DNA from: Rhizobium ruizarguesonis
GTDB taxonomy: Bacteria > Pseudomonadota > Alphaproteobacteria > Rhizobiales > Rhizobiaceae
Length of the DNA stretch: 64,000 bases
Reading direction: 5' to 3'
Assembly (NCBI RefSeq): GCF_012349115.1
Contig: NZ_PQIG01000076.1
Coordinates: 1-64,000, forward strand
The number at the start of each line of letters is the position of its first letter. Within the stretch, counting starts at the first letter, position 1. Below, piece by piece: positions 1 through 8,512 of this stretch. Position numbers and translations under genes: made by a program. A model generated the notes under the pieces. It was not told where the DNA came from. It saw nothing but the letters and a program-made list of their open reading frames with translations, and did not search any database.

Positions 1-834
1 ACGGAAATGCTCTCTTTGTTTCCACGCAATTCCGGACGCAAAACCGCAATGCACTTTTGCTGGAATTGCTCTGGCGGATAGCCTCCCCACTTGCATTGCG
101 GAGGCTCAACTGCACGAAACCGTTCTTTGTGCCATTTTCAGGCCATATGTTGAACGCTTCCTCCACCGGGCTCTCGTCTTTTGGGCCGACATGGCACGCA
201 ACGGTCGGCTCACTGAGATTCCGAACATTCCCCAATGACCTCATCCGCATTGTCGCCGATTTCGGCCGCCAGGGGCCGTGACCTCCGGCCGCTATCGGTC
301 GGTGCCGGCGCAGTGCTGTCTGCGGGAGAACAATGCTAACGGGTATTAATGCGTCATTAGAGCACAGTTTCACTAATCATAACGGGTAGTCAGCGATCTC
401 AGGCTTTTGTCGCTTTTCGCGTTTGTCATTTTGCTGTCAGGTCTGCGACTGCTTTGAATTGAGATATGGAAACAAAGCCGAGCCGATCGGCAGCTCGTTA
501 TGTCCAATGGCGCTTTCCGAAATGGGTCTGTAGCAGATTGGCTGCCTTTTCAGTGCCTTTGAAAGCTTTGTTGACCCGCTTGCCGTACGTGAATTCGGCG
601 AAGGCTGGAAAGTCTGCAGCGACAAGTCGAACCGGCAGGACTTCATGAAAAATCTCTTTAATGTGCTTTGCAATCCCAGTTATCTATCATTGATATTTTA
701 TAGACTATAAGAATTATCATGAGATGTCAGACTATTAATATCTGAAATACACTCACTTTTTCTCATGACATGTAGTGAGAACAGGAATAATATGAATAGC
801 TGTTGCGTTGCAAATATTCGTGGGGAGCACGCAA
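1..834. other. gene-poor left edge, mostly noncoding
   Basis: I see no convincing gene here. The short open frames present have no ribosome-binding site, no recognisable domain and no coding-like composition. The first 70 bases resemble a short rhizobial intergenic repeat; this is from memory of similar text and cannot be proved here. From about 640 to 800 the DNA turns AT-rich, as expected for the promoter of the regulator starting at 835. That stretch holds a loose inverted repeat, CTCACT at 752-757 and AGTGAG at 774-779, which could be an operator. Confidence 0.5.
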
Positions 835-1572
835 GTGTCCGACATTACTGGAACTAGGCGCCGTATCGGGCGCAATGCACCAACTGTGATCATCATCGAG
901 CATTCTACATTGGCGCGCACCACCGTGGTGAAGCTTCTTGAGCGTGAACTCGCCGGATGGAACGTTATAGATTTGATCTCGACCGAGAGTCTCGAGAGTG
1001 CTCTTGGAGCTGAGGTGCGTTTGATTGTATTGGGCCTGGCTGGCAGAAGTGTTGAGAGCACCAGCCTGCGTGATGATCTCGCGGCGATTGCTGCACGTTT
1101 TCCTGAGACTCCTGTCACGTTGCTCTCAGGTACGGATGACGCCATCATGGCCCGTCAGGCACTCAAGATGGGCATCCGCGGCTTATTCTCGACTTCACTT
1201 CCCGTTGACATTGCTCTTGCCGGTCTTCGTCTCGTTCTGGCAGGAGGAACATTTTTCCCGCAGCTATTGGGAGCTGGTACAGCAGGCTCAAACGAGCATA
1301 GTCCGGCCAGAAATGAAGCCGAAAAGAGCTTGGATGATAGGACGCAGTACTTGGCGATTGCTGAGTTCACTCCCCGGGAAGCGGATGTCCTCGCAGAGCT
1401 GCAATGCGGCTGTTCAAATAAGGTCATTGCAGGAAAACTCAATTTGTCGGGGCATACGGTGAAGATGCATCTGCAACACATCATGCGCAAGCTGCAGGCG
1501 CAGAACCGCACTGAAGTGGTTGCCCGCTTAATTCAAAGAGCCGCCGGTGAGCCTGACGCCTCGCCGAGTTAG
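835..1572 (+). CDS. LuxR-type regulator with degenerate receiver domain
   Basis: A 245-residue DNA-binding regulator. Residues about 16-130 have the length and alternating strand/helix pattern of a response-regulator receiver. The acidic pair after the first strand is replaced (IIIEHST), and the strand that should end in the phospho-acceptor Asp reads LIVLGLAG, so phosphorylation is unlikely. Residues about 178-233 form a clear LuxR/GerE helix-turn-helix (FTPREADVL, SNKVIAGKLNLSGHTVKMHL). I chose GTG at 835 because GGGGAG lies about 8 bases upstream; an in-frame TTG at 808 would add 9 residues. It is a single-gene unit downstream of an AT-rich region. Target genes cannot be told from sequence. 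Confidence 0.85.
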   Translation: MSDITGTRRRIGRNAPTVIIIEHSTLARTTVVKLLERELAGWNVIDLISTESLESALGAEVRLIVLGLAGRSVESTSLRDDLAAIAARFPETPVTLLSGTDDAIMARQALKMGIRGLFSTSLPVDIALAGLRLVLAGGTFFPQLLGAGTAGSNEHSPARNEAEKSLDDRTQYLAIAEFTPREADVLAELQCGCSNKVIAGKLNLSGHTVKMHLQHIMRKLQAQNRTEVVARLIQRAAGEPDASPS

Positions 1573-1696
1573 GTGGTGTCGCCAGTACCGGCGGGTATCG
1601 GCGTGCCTTCGTTTCAACGGGTCTCATATCGTGATGCCTTGATCGGAACCGCGAGTCCGGCCGTCCGTTACCCTTTGAGGAATGGAGGACATGGAC

Positions 1697-1948
1697 ATGC
1701 GCAAGAGAAAAGCCATCGTCGAGGCGGCGCTCGAATCCGAGTACGAGCGCCAGGCGCTCGGGATCATGAATACGGAGCAAGCTTTAAAGCTTGAGGATTC
1801 CGATGGCTTTGTCTTCAGTCATCCGGATAAAGAGGCCGGCGTGACGGATCATTTTGTTGATCAAGATGAACTGCGCCGATTGGTGCGGCGGCCAACGTCG
1901 CCGCTTCCGGTTTTGCAATCGCGGGGTCGTGCCGCACGTTCGTCCTGA
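1697..1948 (+). CDS. small hypothetical protein
   Basis: An 83-residue soluble protein of unknown function. ATG at 1697 is preferred because GGAGG at 1684-1688 sits 8 bases upstream; in-frame ATGs at 1682 and 1691 are too far upstream of or too close to that site. The N-terminus is charged and helical (MRKRKAIVEAALESEYERQAL), the middle is acidic, and the tail is basic. There is no signal peptide or membrane segment. It lies alone between the LuxR-type regulator and the convergent SDR gene, ending 3 bases before the SDR stop codon. No family recognised. Confidence 0.55.
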   Translation: MRKRKAIVEAALESEYERQALGIMNTEQALKLEDSDGFVFSHPDKEAGVTDHFVDQDELRRLVRRPTSPLPVLQSRGRAARSS

Positions 1949-1951
1949 ACG

Positions 1952-2677
1952 TCAGGCAATCATATAGCCGCCGTCCACCGGCATCGATATGCCGTTCACC
2001 ATGGCCGCCTCATCGGAGAGCAGGAAAAGAACAACCTCGGCAATGTCTGCCGGCTCAGCGAAGCGACCGACCGGAATTCGCTTCATCATTCCCGCGGCCT
2101 TTTCGGGATCGCTCCATGCCTTCACCGCCATTGGCGTCAGCGTCACCGTTGGGTGGACGCCGTTGGTGCGGATGCCGTGAGGCGCAAGCTCCTTGGCCAT
2201 GACCCGCGTCAAGCCATCCAACCCGCCCTTCGATGCACAATAGGCCGCGTGATCGGGGATGCCGACGAAGGATGCGACCGACGAGACATTGACGATGGCG
2301 CCCTTGCGGCCGTCCTTGATCAGCGAACGGGCATATTCCTGAGCGACGATCATCGGAGCACGCGTGTTGACCGCGACGAGACGATCGAAGGCTTCGACTG
2401 TTGTCTCCAGGAACGGCTGGAGTTCGGTCGTGCCGGCGCAGTTGATGAGGAAATCGGCGGGAAGGGCAGCGATGACAGCCTCTCTGGTCGCATCGGCGTC
2501 TGCGAGATCGACCTGGATTGCCCGGCAGCTGGGCTCCACTCGCAGCGCTTCGACATCGGCAGCACTCCGGGTCAGGGCCACGACCTGCGCACCCCGTTCG
2601 GCGAGCATCCTTACAATTTCGCGTCCGATGCCTTTTCCGGCACCGGTCACGATGACCGTCTTTCCTTTGAAGTCCAT
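1952..2677 (-). CDS. SDR oxidoreductase, L-xylulose/carbonyl reductase (DCXR)-like
   Basis: A 241-residue short-chain dehydrogenase. The nucleotide-binding motif TGAGKGIG is at residues 11-18, NCAG at 79-82, the catalytic Ser at 132/133, and YCASK gives Tyr146 and Lys150. The core resembles animal dicarbonyl/L-xylulose reductase (QPFLETTVEAFDR, a WSDPEKA segment, RIPVGRFAE, PVDGGY), which interconverts L-xylulose and xylitol. It is the last gene of the leftward transporter operon, starting 11 bases after the ATPase stop with AGGAGG 8 bases before ATG. The likely role is oxidation or reduction of an imported polyol or ketose; the substrate is inferred. Confidence 0.85.
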   Translation of the reverse strand: MDFKGKTVIVTGAGKGIGREIVRMLAERGAQVVALTRSAADVEALRVEPSCRAIQVDLADADATREAVIAALPADFLINCAGTTELQPFLETTVEAFDRLVAVNTRAPMIVAQEYARSLIKDGRKGAIVNVSSVASFVGIPDHAAYCASKGGLDGLTRVMAKELAPHGIRTNGVHPTVTLTPMAVKAWSDPEKAAGMMKRIPVGRFAEPADIAEVVLFLLSDEAAMVNGISMPVDGGYMIA

Positions 2678-2688
2678 GGGTCGTCCTC

Positions 2689-3750
2689 CTACAGTCTTTG
2701 GCCTGTTTCCCGATCGAAGATGTGTGCACGTCGGGGATCGATATGGAAGTACATTGTCCGTCCGGGATCCACCTCGATGCGCTCGCGGATCAGCGCGTCG
2801 ATCGGCACGCCTCCCGTGCGGCCGAAGATCAATGTCTCCGAACCCGTGGGCTCGAATACCGATACCTCCACAGGAACGCCTTCCTCGCCGATCGTGATAT
2901 GCTCCGGCCGGATGCCGTAGGTAACGGCTCTTCCTTCATCCGCATTTGTATCTGCCATCGGAAGGGTGATGCCCTGGTCGGTGACGACGATCTTCCTGCC
3001 GTCGCGGGTGGCTATGCGGCCCTCAAGGAAGTTCATCGATGGGCTGCCGATGAAGCCTGCGACGAAGAGGTTAACCGGGAAGTCGTAGAGATCGAGAGGC
3101 TTGCCGATCTGCTCGACCCTGCCGTCGCGCATCACCACGATCTTGTTGGCCATCGTCATCGCCTCGATCTGATCGTGCGTGACGTAGACGGTGGTGGTCT
3201 TCAGCCGCTGGTGAAGCTCCTTGATCTCGACGCGCATGGTGACGCGGAGTTTAGCATCGAGGTTCGACAATGGTTCGTCGAATAGGAAGACCTTCGGGTC
3301 TCGGACGATGGCACGACCCATCGCCACGCGTTGACGCTGTCCGCCCGACAGTTGCTTCGGATAGCGGTCGAGATAACGCGTCAGATCGAGGATCTCGGCC
3401 GCCCTGCCGACCTTCTCGTCGATCTCCGCCTTCGGACGTTTGGCCATCTTCAGCGGAAAGCCCATATTCTCGGCGACCGTCTTGTGGGGATAGAGCGCGT
3501 AGCTCTGGAAGACCATCGCGATGTCACGCTCCTTTGGAGGAGCGTCGGTGACGACACGGCCGCCGATCCGGATGTCTCCGCTGCTGACCGTCTCCAGCCC
3601 GGCGATCATCCGGAGCAGGGTGGACTTGCCGCATCCGGAGGGACCGACCAGAACGACGAATTCCCCGTCCTCGATGTCGACGCTCACGCCATGCATGACC
3701 TGAAGAGAGCCATACTTCTTGGTGACGTCGCTAACCTGTACGTTTGCCAA
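2689..3750 (-). CDS. sugar/polyol ABC transporter ATP-binding protein (UgpC/MalK type)
   Basis: A 353-residue ATPase that powers the importer encoded just upstream. Walker [10 protein letters not shown] is at residues 36-44, the LSGGQ signature at 134-138, Walker B VFLFDE at 154-159 and the switch His at 192. The C-terminal third is a regulatory TOBE-type region as in MalK/UgpC/SmoK proteins, matching the full-length carbohydrate class of the family. It is cytoplasmic and docks onto the two permeases through their EAA loops. As the only ATPase gene here it probably works as a homodimer. Confidence 0.95.
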   Translation of the reverse strand: MANVQVSDVTKKYGSLQVMHGVSVDIEDGEFVVLVGPSGCGKSTLLRMIAGLETVSSGDIRIGGRVVTDAPPKERDIAMVFQSYALYPHKTVAENMGFPLKMAKRPKAEIDEKVGRAAEILDLTRYLDRYPKQLSGGQRQRVAMGRAIVRDPKVFLFDEPLSNLDAKLRVTMRVEIKELHQRLKTTTVYVTHDQIEAMTMANKIVVMRDGRVEQIGKPLDLYDFPVNLFVAGFIGSPSMNFLEGRIATRDGRKIVVTDQGITLPMADTNADEGRAVTYGIRPEHITIGEEGVPVEVSVFEPTGSETLIFGRTGGVPIDALIRERIEVDPGRTMYFHIDPRRAHIFDRETGQRL

Positions 3751-3809
3751 TGTCGTTCTCCTAAAGCAGCAAGGCTTGTGTTTTGGTGTTGTTGACGGAA
3801 TTCATCGGC

Positions 3810-4019
3810 TCATCCCTTCCAGACGACATAGGCGCCAAGGACTGCCGAGATTGCCGCCGCAAACCATACCGAAGGCCCGAACGGTTCGATGAACCGCATC
3901 CAGAACAGCGAGAGCGCGACCCAGATCACGACCGAGATGAAGAGCCGGTCGAACCAGTTCGTTTCGATCGGCAGGAAGCCTGGCTTGCGTTCGTCATTTC
4001 CTGATTGAGACGTCATCAT
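3810..4019 (-). CDS. small membrane protein of the ABC transporter, DUF2160-like
   Basis: A 69-residue protein with two predicted membrane segments (about residues 24-43 and 49-67). The segment GFLPIETNWFDRLFI resembles the conserved part of DUF2160 proteins, which accompany glycerol/polyol ABC importers in alpha-proteobacteria. This copy matches only the C-terminal half of that family. It begins directly after the permease stop, so it is translationally coupled to it. The likely role is a small accessory subunit of the importer; this rests on gene position and a short motif. Confidence 0.65.
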   Translation of the reverse strand: MMTSQSGNDERKPGFLPIETNWFDRLFISVVIWVALSLFWMRFIEPFGPSVWFAAAISAVLGAYVVWKG

Positions 4020-4020
4020 T

Positions 4021-4857
4021 TCATCCTTTCACGGCGCCGAAGGTCAGGCCGGCGACGATGTGACGCTGCACCACCGAAAAGACGACGAGCGCCGGAACCA
4101 ATGTCAGCATGGAGATCGCGGCCATGATGCCCCAGGCCGTCCCCGTCGTCGTCACATATTCAGACAGGCCGGTGGTCAGAGTCCGCGCGTGGAAGTTGGT
4201 GAGCGTCGCTGCCAGCAGGTATTCGTTCCACGCAAACACCCAGGTCAGGATCAGCGTCACCGCAAGTCCGGGCCGTGCCAAAGGAAAAATGATATCATAG
4301 AGGACGGTCCATGGGCTCGCGCCGTCCATGTAGGCCGCCTCGTCCAATTCCTTCGGAATGCCTTCCACGGTCGGACGCAGCGTCCAGATGGCGAAGGGAA
4401 GGTTGAAGGAGCAATAGACCAGGATCATGCCCAGCTTGGAATCGGCGAGCGAGAAGTCGCCGATCCTGTAGACCTGCGTCAACAGCAGGAAAAGCGGCAG
4501 GAGGAAGACCGCCGGCGGCGCCATGCGGTTGGTGATCGTCCAGAAGAAGATGCTTTCCTTGCCGGCGAGGTCGAAGCGCGTCAGGGCGTAGCAGGCAAGG
4601 AAGCCGAGCGTGGTGACGAGCAGCGCGTTGCCTGACGAAATGATCATCGAGTTGAGCATGTATCCGCGCAAGGTCGGATTGGTCAGCACGTCCTGGTAGT
4701 TCTTCCAGAAGAAGCTCCGGAGAATGACATCGGGCGTCGAGAACAGGTCGAAGGGCTGTTTCACCGATATGACGAAGAGCCAGTAGATCGGGAAAAGGGT
4801 CGCGAGGCTTATCAAGGTCCACAGGACGACCGGAAGCCAGGGAAAACGGGTCTTCAT
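4021..4857 (-). CDS. sugar/polyol ABC transporter permease (MalG type)
   Basis: A 278-residue inner-membrane protein with about six transmembrane helices. The cytoplasmic EAA loop that contacts the ATPase is seen as EAAYMDGASPWTVLYDIIFP, followed by LARPGLAVTLI. Length and C-terminus are typical of the second (MalG-like) permease of CUT1 importers. Its gene starts 4 bases after the end of the MalF-type permease gene, so both subunits are made together. Substrate specificity is set mainly by the binding protein encoded at 5835-7268. Confidence 0.93.
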   Translation of the reverse strand: MKTRFPWLPVVLWTLISLATLFPIYWLFVISVKQPFDLFSTPDVILRSFFWKNYQDVLTNPTLRGYMLNSMIISSGNALLVTTLGFLACYALTRFDLAGKESIFFWTITNRMAPPAVFLLPLFLLLTQVYRIGDFSLADSKLGMILVYCSFNLPFAIWTLRPTVEGIPKELDEAAYMDGASPWTVLYDIIFPLARPGLAVTLILTWVFAWNEYLLAATLTNFHARTLTTGLSEYVTTTGTAWGIMAAISMLTLVPALVVFSVVQRHIVAGLTFGAVKG

Positions 4858-4861
4858 CGCT

Positions 4862-5737
4862 TCAACCTCTCTTCACGCGGGGCGCAATCAGACCGACGTA
4901 GAGCAGCCAGCAGACGACGATGGTGAGATAGAGGACGATGACGGAGATCGCCGAACCGTAGCCGTAATTCGTCTTGGGAAAAACTTCCCTGAAGATATGG
5001 ACGCCGATGTAGCGCGTCGAAGAACCCGGACCGCCGCCGGTCAGCATCAGGACTTCGTCGACGGTGCGCAGCGCGTCCATCAGCCTGATGAACACTGTGG
5101 CGAGCAGGGCCGGGCGGATCAGGGGGAGCGTGATGTGCCAGAAGATCTGGCTTTTGCCGGCGCCGTCGATCTGCGCCTGCTCGAAGGGGTCTGATGGAAG
5201 CGAGACGAGTGCGGCGATCAGCGAGAGGGTGACGAGCGGCGTCCAGTGCCAGATGTCCATGATGACAGTGACGGTGAAGGCCGCGACGGCGCTCTGGCCG
5301 ATATTCAGATCGTAGCCGAACCAGCTCCTCAGAAGATAGGGAATGATGCCGATGGACGGGGTGGTCATCAGCTTCCAGACTGAGCCGACGATGATCGGCG
5401 CCATGATCAGCGGCAGCGTATGGATCGTGCGAAACACCGCTTTTCCGGGAAAGTCCTTGAGCAGCGCCTGGGCGAGGATGTAGCCAAGAACCAGCTCCGA
5501 GACGACCGCGAAGAAGACGAATGTCAGGGTGATGCCGAGCGATGCCAGGAACTGCGGGTCGAAGACGAGCCGCCGATAGTTCTCGGCCCAGTTGAAAATC
5601 ATGCCCGGATTGGCCGCGAACGGGTTCCATGAATGGAAAGAGACCCAGAGGACGTAGATGAAAGGAAAGATCCCGAACAGTCCGAGGATCACTATGGTCG
5701 GTGACAGCAACAGCCACCCGAGCTTCTGCGAATGCAT
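4862..5737 (-). CDS. sugar/polyol ABC transporter permease (MalF type)
   Basis: A 291-residue inner-membrane protein with about six transmembrane helices, the first at residues 8-28 (LLLSPTIVILGLFGIFPFIY). The EAA-type loop reads EQAQIDGAGKSQIFWHITLP. It pairs with the downstream MalG-type permease to form the channel of a CUT1-class carbohydrate importer. The gap between this gene and the upstream binding-protein gene contains a strong hairpin (5794-5817), so expression is expected to be lower than that of the binding protein. Confidence 0.93.
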   Translation of the reverse strand: MHSQKLGWLLLSPTIVILGLFGIFPFIYVLWVSFHSWNPFAANPGMIFNWAENYRRLVFDPQFLASLGITLTFVFFAVVSELVLGYILAQALLKDFPGKAVFRTIHTLPLIMAPIIVGSVWKLMTTPSIGIIPYLLRSWFGYDLNIGQSAVAAFTVTVIMDIWHWTPLVTLSLIAALVSLPSDPFEQAQIDGAGKSQIFWHITLPLIRPALLATVFIRLMDALRTVDEVLMLTGGGPGSSTRYIGVHIFREVFPKTNYGYGSAISVIVLYLTIVVCWLLYVGLIAPRVKRG

Positions 5738-5793
5738 CGCCTATCCCCCATTGAACGTTATGTGGACGTCCGCTCCATCTGGGAACGGAAGAT

Positions 5794-5817
5794 GACGGGT
5801 CGTCGGAACGACCCGTC
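5794..5817 (-). terminator. hairpin between binding-protein and permease genes
   Basis: A perfect 10-bp stem (5794-5803 pairing with 5808-5817) with a 4-base loop, 17 bases past the stop codon of the binding-protein gene. There is no run of U after it on the transcribed strand, so partial attenuation or protection of the upstream mRNA from 3' decay is more likely than full termination. Such hairpins are common after binding-protein genes in ABC operons, where that protein is needed in excess. Confidence 0.6.
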
Positions 5818-5834
5818 AAGTTGGGGAGGATGTT

Positions 5835-7268
5835 TTATTTGCGATAGCCGAGCGAGGTGAGCTCTTCTTCGGCCTTGGCCGCCATCTGGTCGAGGCCTTC
5901 ATCGGGCCCGATCTTGCCGGTCAGGATGTCGTAGAAGATAGGAGCGGTCGCTTCACGCACCTGCGCATGGAAGGGGTAGGGGGGAGCGCCGGCGAAGAGC
6001 TTGCCGTCGTCCTTCAGCATCGTGTAGAAGCCGCCAAGCTTGACGTCCATCTCCTTCACCTTCGGATCGTCGAACGTCGCCTTGTTGGTGATGCGCGGTG
6101 CGGCGATCGCCCAATCGGGCTGCACTTCGTTCTGGCCGATGAATTCGAGGAACAGCAGTGATGCTTCCTTGTTCTTGGAGGTGACCGGAACGCCGAAGGC
6201 GCCGCCATCGTAGTAGCCGATATAGCCCTTTCCGGCTTTCGCGTCGTCCAATACGCCCGGCTCGAGCGGCGGCAGAGCGAAACCGACCTGGCCGACCACC
6301 TTCGACTGCGCCGGATCGCTTGCGATCCACGCGGCGTTCTCACCATAGATCAGGCCTTGGGCGACGCGGCCCGCGGCGAAGGTCGTTGCGGTTTCCGTCC
6401 AGGTTGACTGCGTCGATTCCGGAGGAGCGATGTCGCGCAGGTGCAGCCAGTACTTCAACGCGGCCTTCGCCTTGTCGCCGTTCATTGCGCCGCCATGTTC
6501 GACCGTCGCCGCATAATTGTTCTTGGCGTCGATGCCCCAATTGTAGACGCCGAAAGTCGGCGCGATGGACTCGAAGAATTCATACCAGGACGCCGGATGG
6601 CCGGTATGTGCCTGAGCGGTGGTGCCCCAGAGCTCCATACCGTTGTCCTTGCCGTACTTCGTGAAGAATTCGGCGATCTCGGTGTATTCCGCGTGTGTGG
6701 TCGCCGGCTTAAGGTCCTTGCCAGTTTCCTTCTTGAAAGCTTCCTTGATCTTCGGATCTTCGAACAGGTCCTTGCGATAGAGATATGCCTTCAGGAAGGC
6801 TTCCATCGGAACGCCGAAGAGATCGCCGCTCGCGTCCTTGAAATAGTCGGCAAAGCTGGTGAAGTTCGCATCGTCGTAGGTCGGCGCCTTCAGATCCGGC
6901 TGGTCTTTCAGCGTCTTCGTGATGTCGACGAGGAAATTCCTGGCGAGATAAGAGTAGATGATGTCCTGCTCGATGTAGACCATGTCATAGATGCCGGTCT
7001 TGGCTTCCATGTCCTTGATGGCCTTGTCGTACATCTGATCCCAGGACGTCGTCTCGATGTCGACCTTGATGCCGGTCTTCTTTTCGAATTCCGGAGCGAG
7101 CACGTTCTTGATGTAGTTCGATGGTGGGGTACTTTCGGTGACGCCGTGCAGTGTCACGCCCTTGAATTTGGCGCCGGCGTCGGACCAGAAATCAGCCCAG
7201 GCAGGCGAAGCGGTGGCGGCGAGGCTGAGCGTCAGCGCAAGCGCGCTAGCCTTCAAAGCATAGTTCAT
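5835..7268 (-). CDS. periplasmic solute-binding protein of the polyol/sugar ABC transporter
   Basis: A 477-residue family-1 solute-binding protein. It has a Sec signal peptide (residues 1-25, ending SPAWA) and then the mature protein starting [10 protein letters not shown]. The gene is first in the leftward operon, with GGGAGG 7 bases before the ATG at 7268; an upstream in-frame start would place this site inside the gene. It captures the substrate in the periplasm and delivers it to the two permeases. The neighbouring polyol dehydrogenases suggest a hexitol or pentitol ligand, but the residues do not let me name it. Confidence 0.9.
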   Translation of the reverse strand: MNYALKASALALTLSLAATASPAWADFWSDAGAKFKGVTLHGVTESTPPSNYIKNVLAPEFEKKTGIKVDIETTSWDQMYDKAIKDMEAKTGIYDMVYIEQDIIYSYLARNFLVDITKTLKDQPDLKAPTYDDANFTSFADYFKDASGDLFGVPMEAFLKAYLYRKDLFEDPKIKEAFKKETGKDLKPATTHAEYTEIAEFFTKYGKDNGMELWGTTAQAHTGHPASWYEFFESIAPTFGVYNWGIDAKNNYAATVEHGGAMNGDKAKAALKYWLHLRDIAPPESTQSTWTETATTFAAGRVAQGLIYGENAAWIASDPAQSKVVGQVGFALPPLEPGVLDDAKAGKGYIGYYDGGAFGVPVTSKNKEASLLFLEFIGQNEVQPDWAIAAPRITNKATFDDPKVKEMDVKLGGFYTMLKDDGKLFAGAPPYPFHAQVREATAPIFYDILTGKIGPDEGLDQMAAKAEEELTSLGYRK

Positions 7269-7565
7269 TTTCAATCCTCCCAAAGTGCAGCGAGATCATT
7301 TCGCCGGTCCTTTGTGTAGGCCAAAAAAACCACCGGCGCAACATTTGTTGTCTAAACATGCAAATGGAGGATCTATCCCATTGATTTTTGCAGAAACTAA
7401 TTTCCAGCAGCGGGTGGAATGCAATGGGCGCAGGCTTAAAATATTGCATTGCAAGGTAATTTTGCAAAGCAGCAAAATATTTTCAGCCAAAATTATTTGT
7501 TGTCTTGCCAAACTAAATGGCATAGCACTGTCCGCAGCCAAAGGCATTTTTTGGAGGAAAAGGCT
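7269..7565. promoter_or_regulatory. divergent control region of the polyol locus
   Basis: This 297-base gap separates the leftward transporter operon from the rightward catabolic genes and must hold both promoters. It is AT-rich in its right half. ATTTGTTGTCT occurs twice in the same orientation, at 7343-7353 and 7495-7505. The first copy overlaps the short palindrome CAACA-TT-TGTTG (7339-7350). A second feature is TTTTGCAAAGCAGCAAAATATTTT-like AT-rich DNA around 7460-7483. The repeats are good candidates for binding by the ROK repressor encoded at 8513; this is inferred. Confidence 0.5.
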
Positions 7566-8450
7566 ATGCGTCGATTGGGTATCCATTCATTTGTATGGAC
7601 AGGCGGCCAAACGCAGGAAGGGCTGGAGATGGCCCTCAACAAGACGGCCGAACACGGATATCGCACCATCGAATTTGCCTATCTGCGCCCCGAGAAATTC
7701 AATCTCGATCGACTGGCAAAGCTTGCGCGGTCGCTTGACGTGGAGATTGGCGTGACGATGGGCCTGCCGCTCGACAAGGACGTATCCAGCGAGGACATGT
7801 CTGCGGTGTCCGCCGGCAAGCAGACGCTGGCCGACGCCGTTCGGGCGGTCCGTGATATCGGCGGCAACAAGCTCGGCGGGATTCTCTATTCCGCGCACAC
7901 CAAATACAATCGCCAGCCGACGAAGAAGGGCTGGGACAACAGCGTCGCCGCGATCGCCGCGATCGCCGAAGTCGCGAGACAAGCGAACGTCGACCTCGTC
8001 CTGGAGGTTGTCAACCGGTTCGAGACGAACCTGCTGAATACGGCAGCGCAGGGGCTGAAGTTCATCGCCGAGACGGGATCAGAGCATGTCCGTCTCCACC
8101 TCGACACATTCCATATGAACATCGAGGAAGCCAATCCGGCCGCGGCGATCCGTCTGGCCGGCGACAAAATCGGCTACTTCCACATCGGCGAGAGCAATCG
8201 CGGTTATCTCGGCGACGGTGTCATCAACTTCGATCTGATCTTCGACGCTCTGCTCGACATCGACTATAAGCGCGACATCGTGTTCGAAAGCTTCTCAACG
8301 ACGGTCGTGGACGAAGGCCTGTCGCTCGCCTGTGCGATCTGGCGCGACACCTGGGAGGATAATGATCCGCTTGCGGCGCACGCGAAGCGCTACATCGAGC
8401 TGAAGTATGACGAGGCCAAGCGCCGCCGCGCCACAAACGCGCGGCCCTGA
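7566..8450 (+). CDS. ketose 3-epimerase (D-psicose/D-tagatose 3-epimerase family)
   Basis: A 294-residue TIM-barrel epimerase that would interconvert ketoses at C-3, for example D-tagatose with D-sorbose, D-fructose with D-psicose, or L-ribulose with L-xylulose. The four metal and catalytic residues of the family are present: Glu147 (LEVVNRFE), Asp180 (HLDTFHMNIEE), His206 (YFHIGESNR) and Glu241 (VFESF). They keep the spacing of the Agrobacterium D-psicose 3-epimerase, shifted by three residues. ATG at 7566 has GGAGG 10 bases upstream. It opens the rightward operon and probably links ketoses made by the several dehydrogenases. Confidence 0.88.
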   Translation: MRRLGIHSFVWTGGQTQEGLEMALNKTAEHGYRTIEFAYLRPEKFNLDRLAKLARSLDVEIGVTMGLPLDKDVSSEDMSAVSAGKQTLADAVRAVRDIGGNKLGGILYSAHTKYNRQPTKKGWDNSVAAIAAIAEVARQANVDLVLEVVNRFETNLLNTAAQGLKFIAETGSEHVRLHLDTFHMNIEEANPAAAIRLAGDKIGYFHIGESNRGYLGDGVINFDLIFDALLDIDYKRDIVFESFSTTVVDEGLSLACAIWRDTWEDNDPLAAHAKRYIELKYDEAKRRRATNARP

Positions 8451-8512
8451 TGATCCCTCTGACAGCCTGTTCCAGTCGTGTAAGGGTTGGGCCGACTGAA
8501 GGGAATTGAAAC

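Noticed and set aside
437..673. Short overlapping frames on both strands in the left edge
   Set aside because: No ribosome-binding site, no domain, and they overlap each other; no sign of coding.
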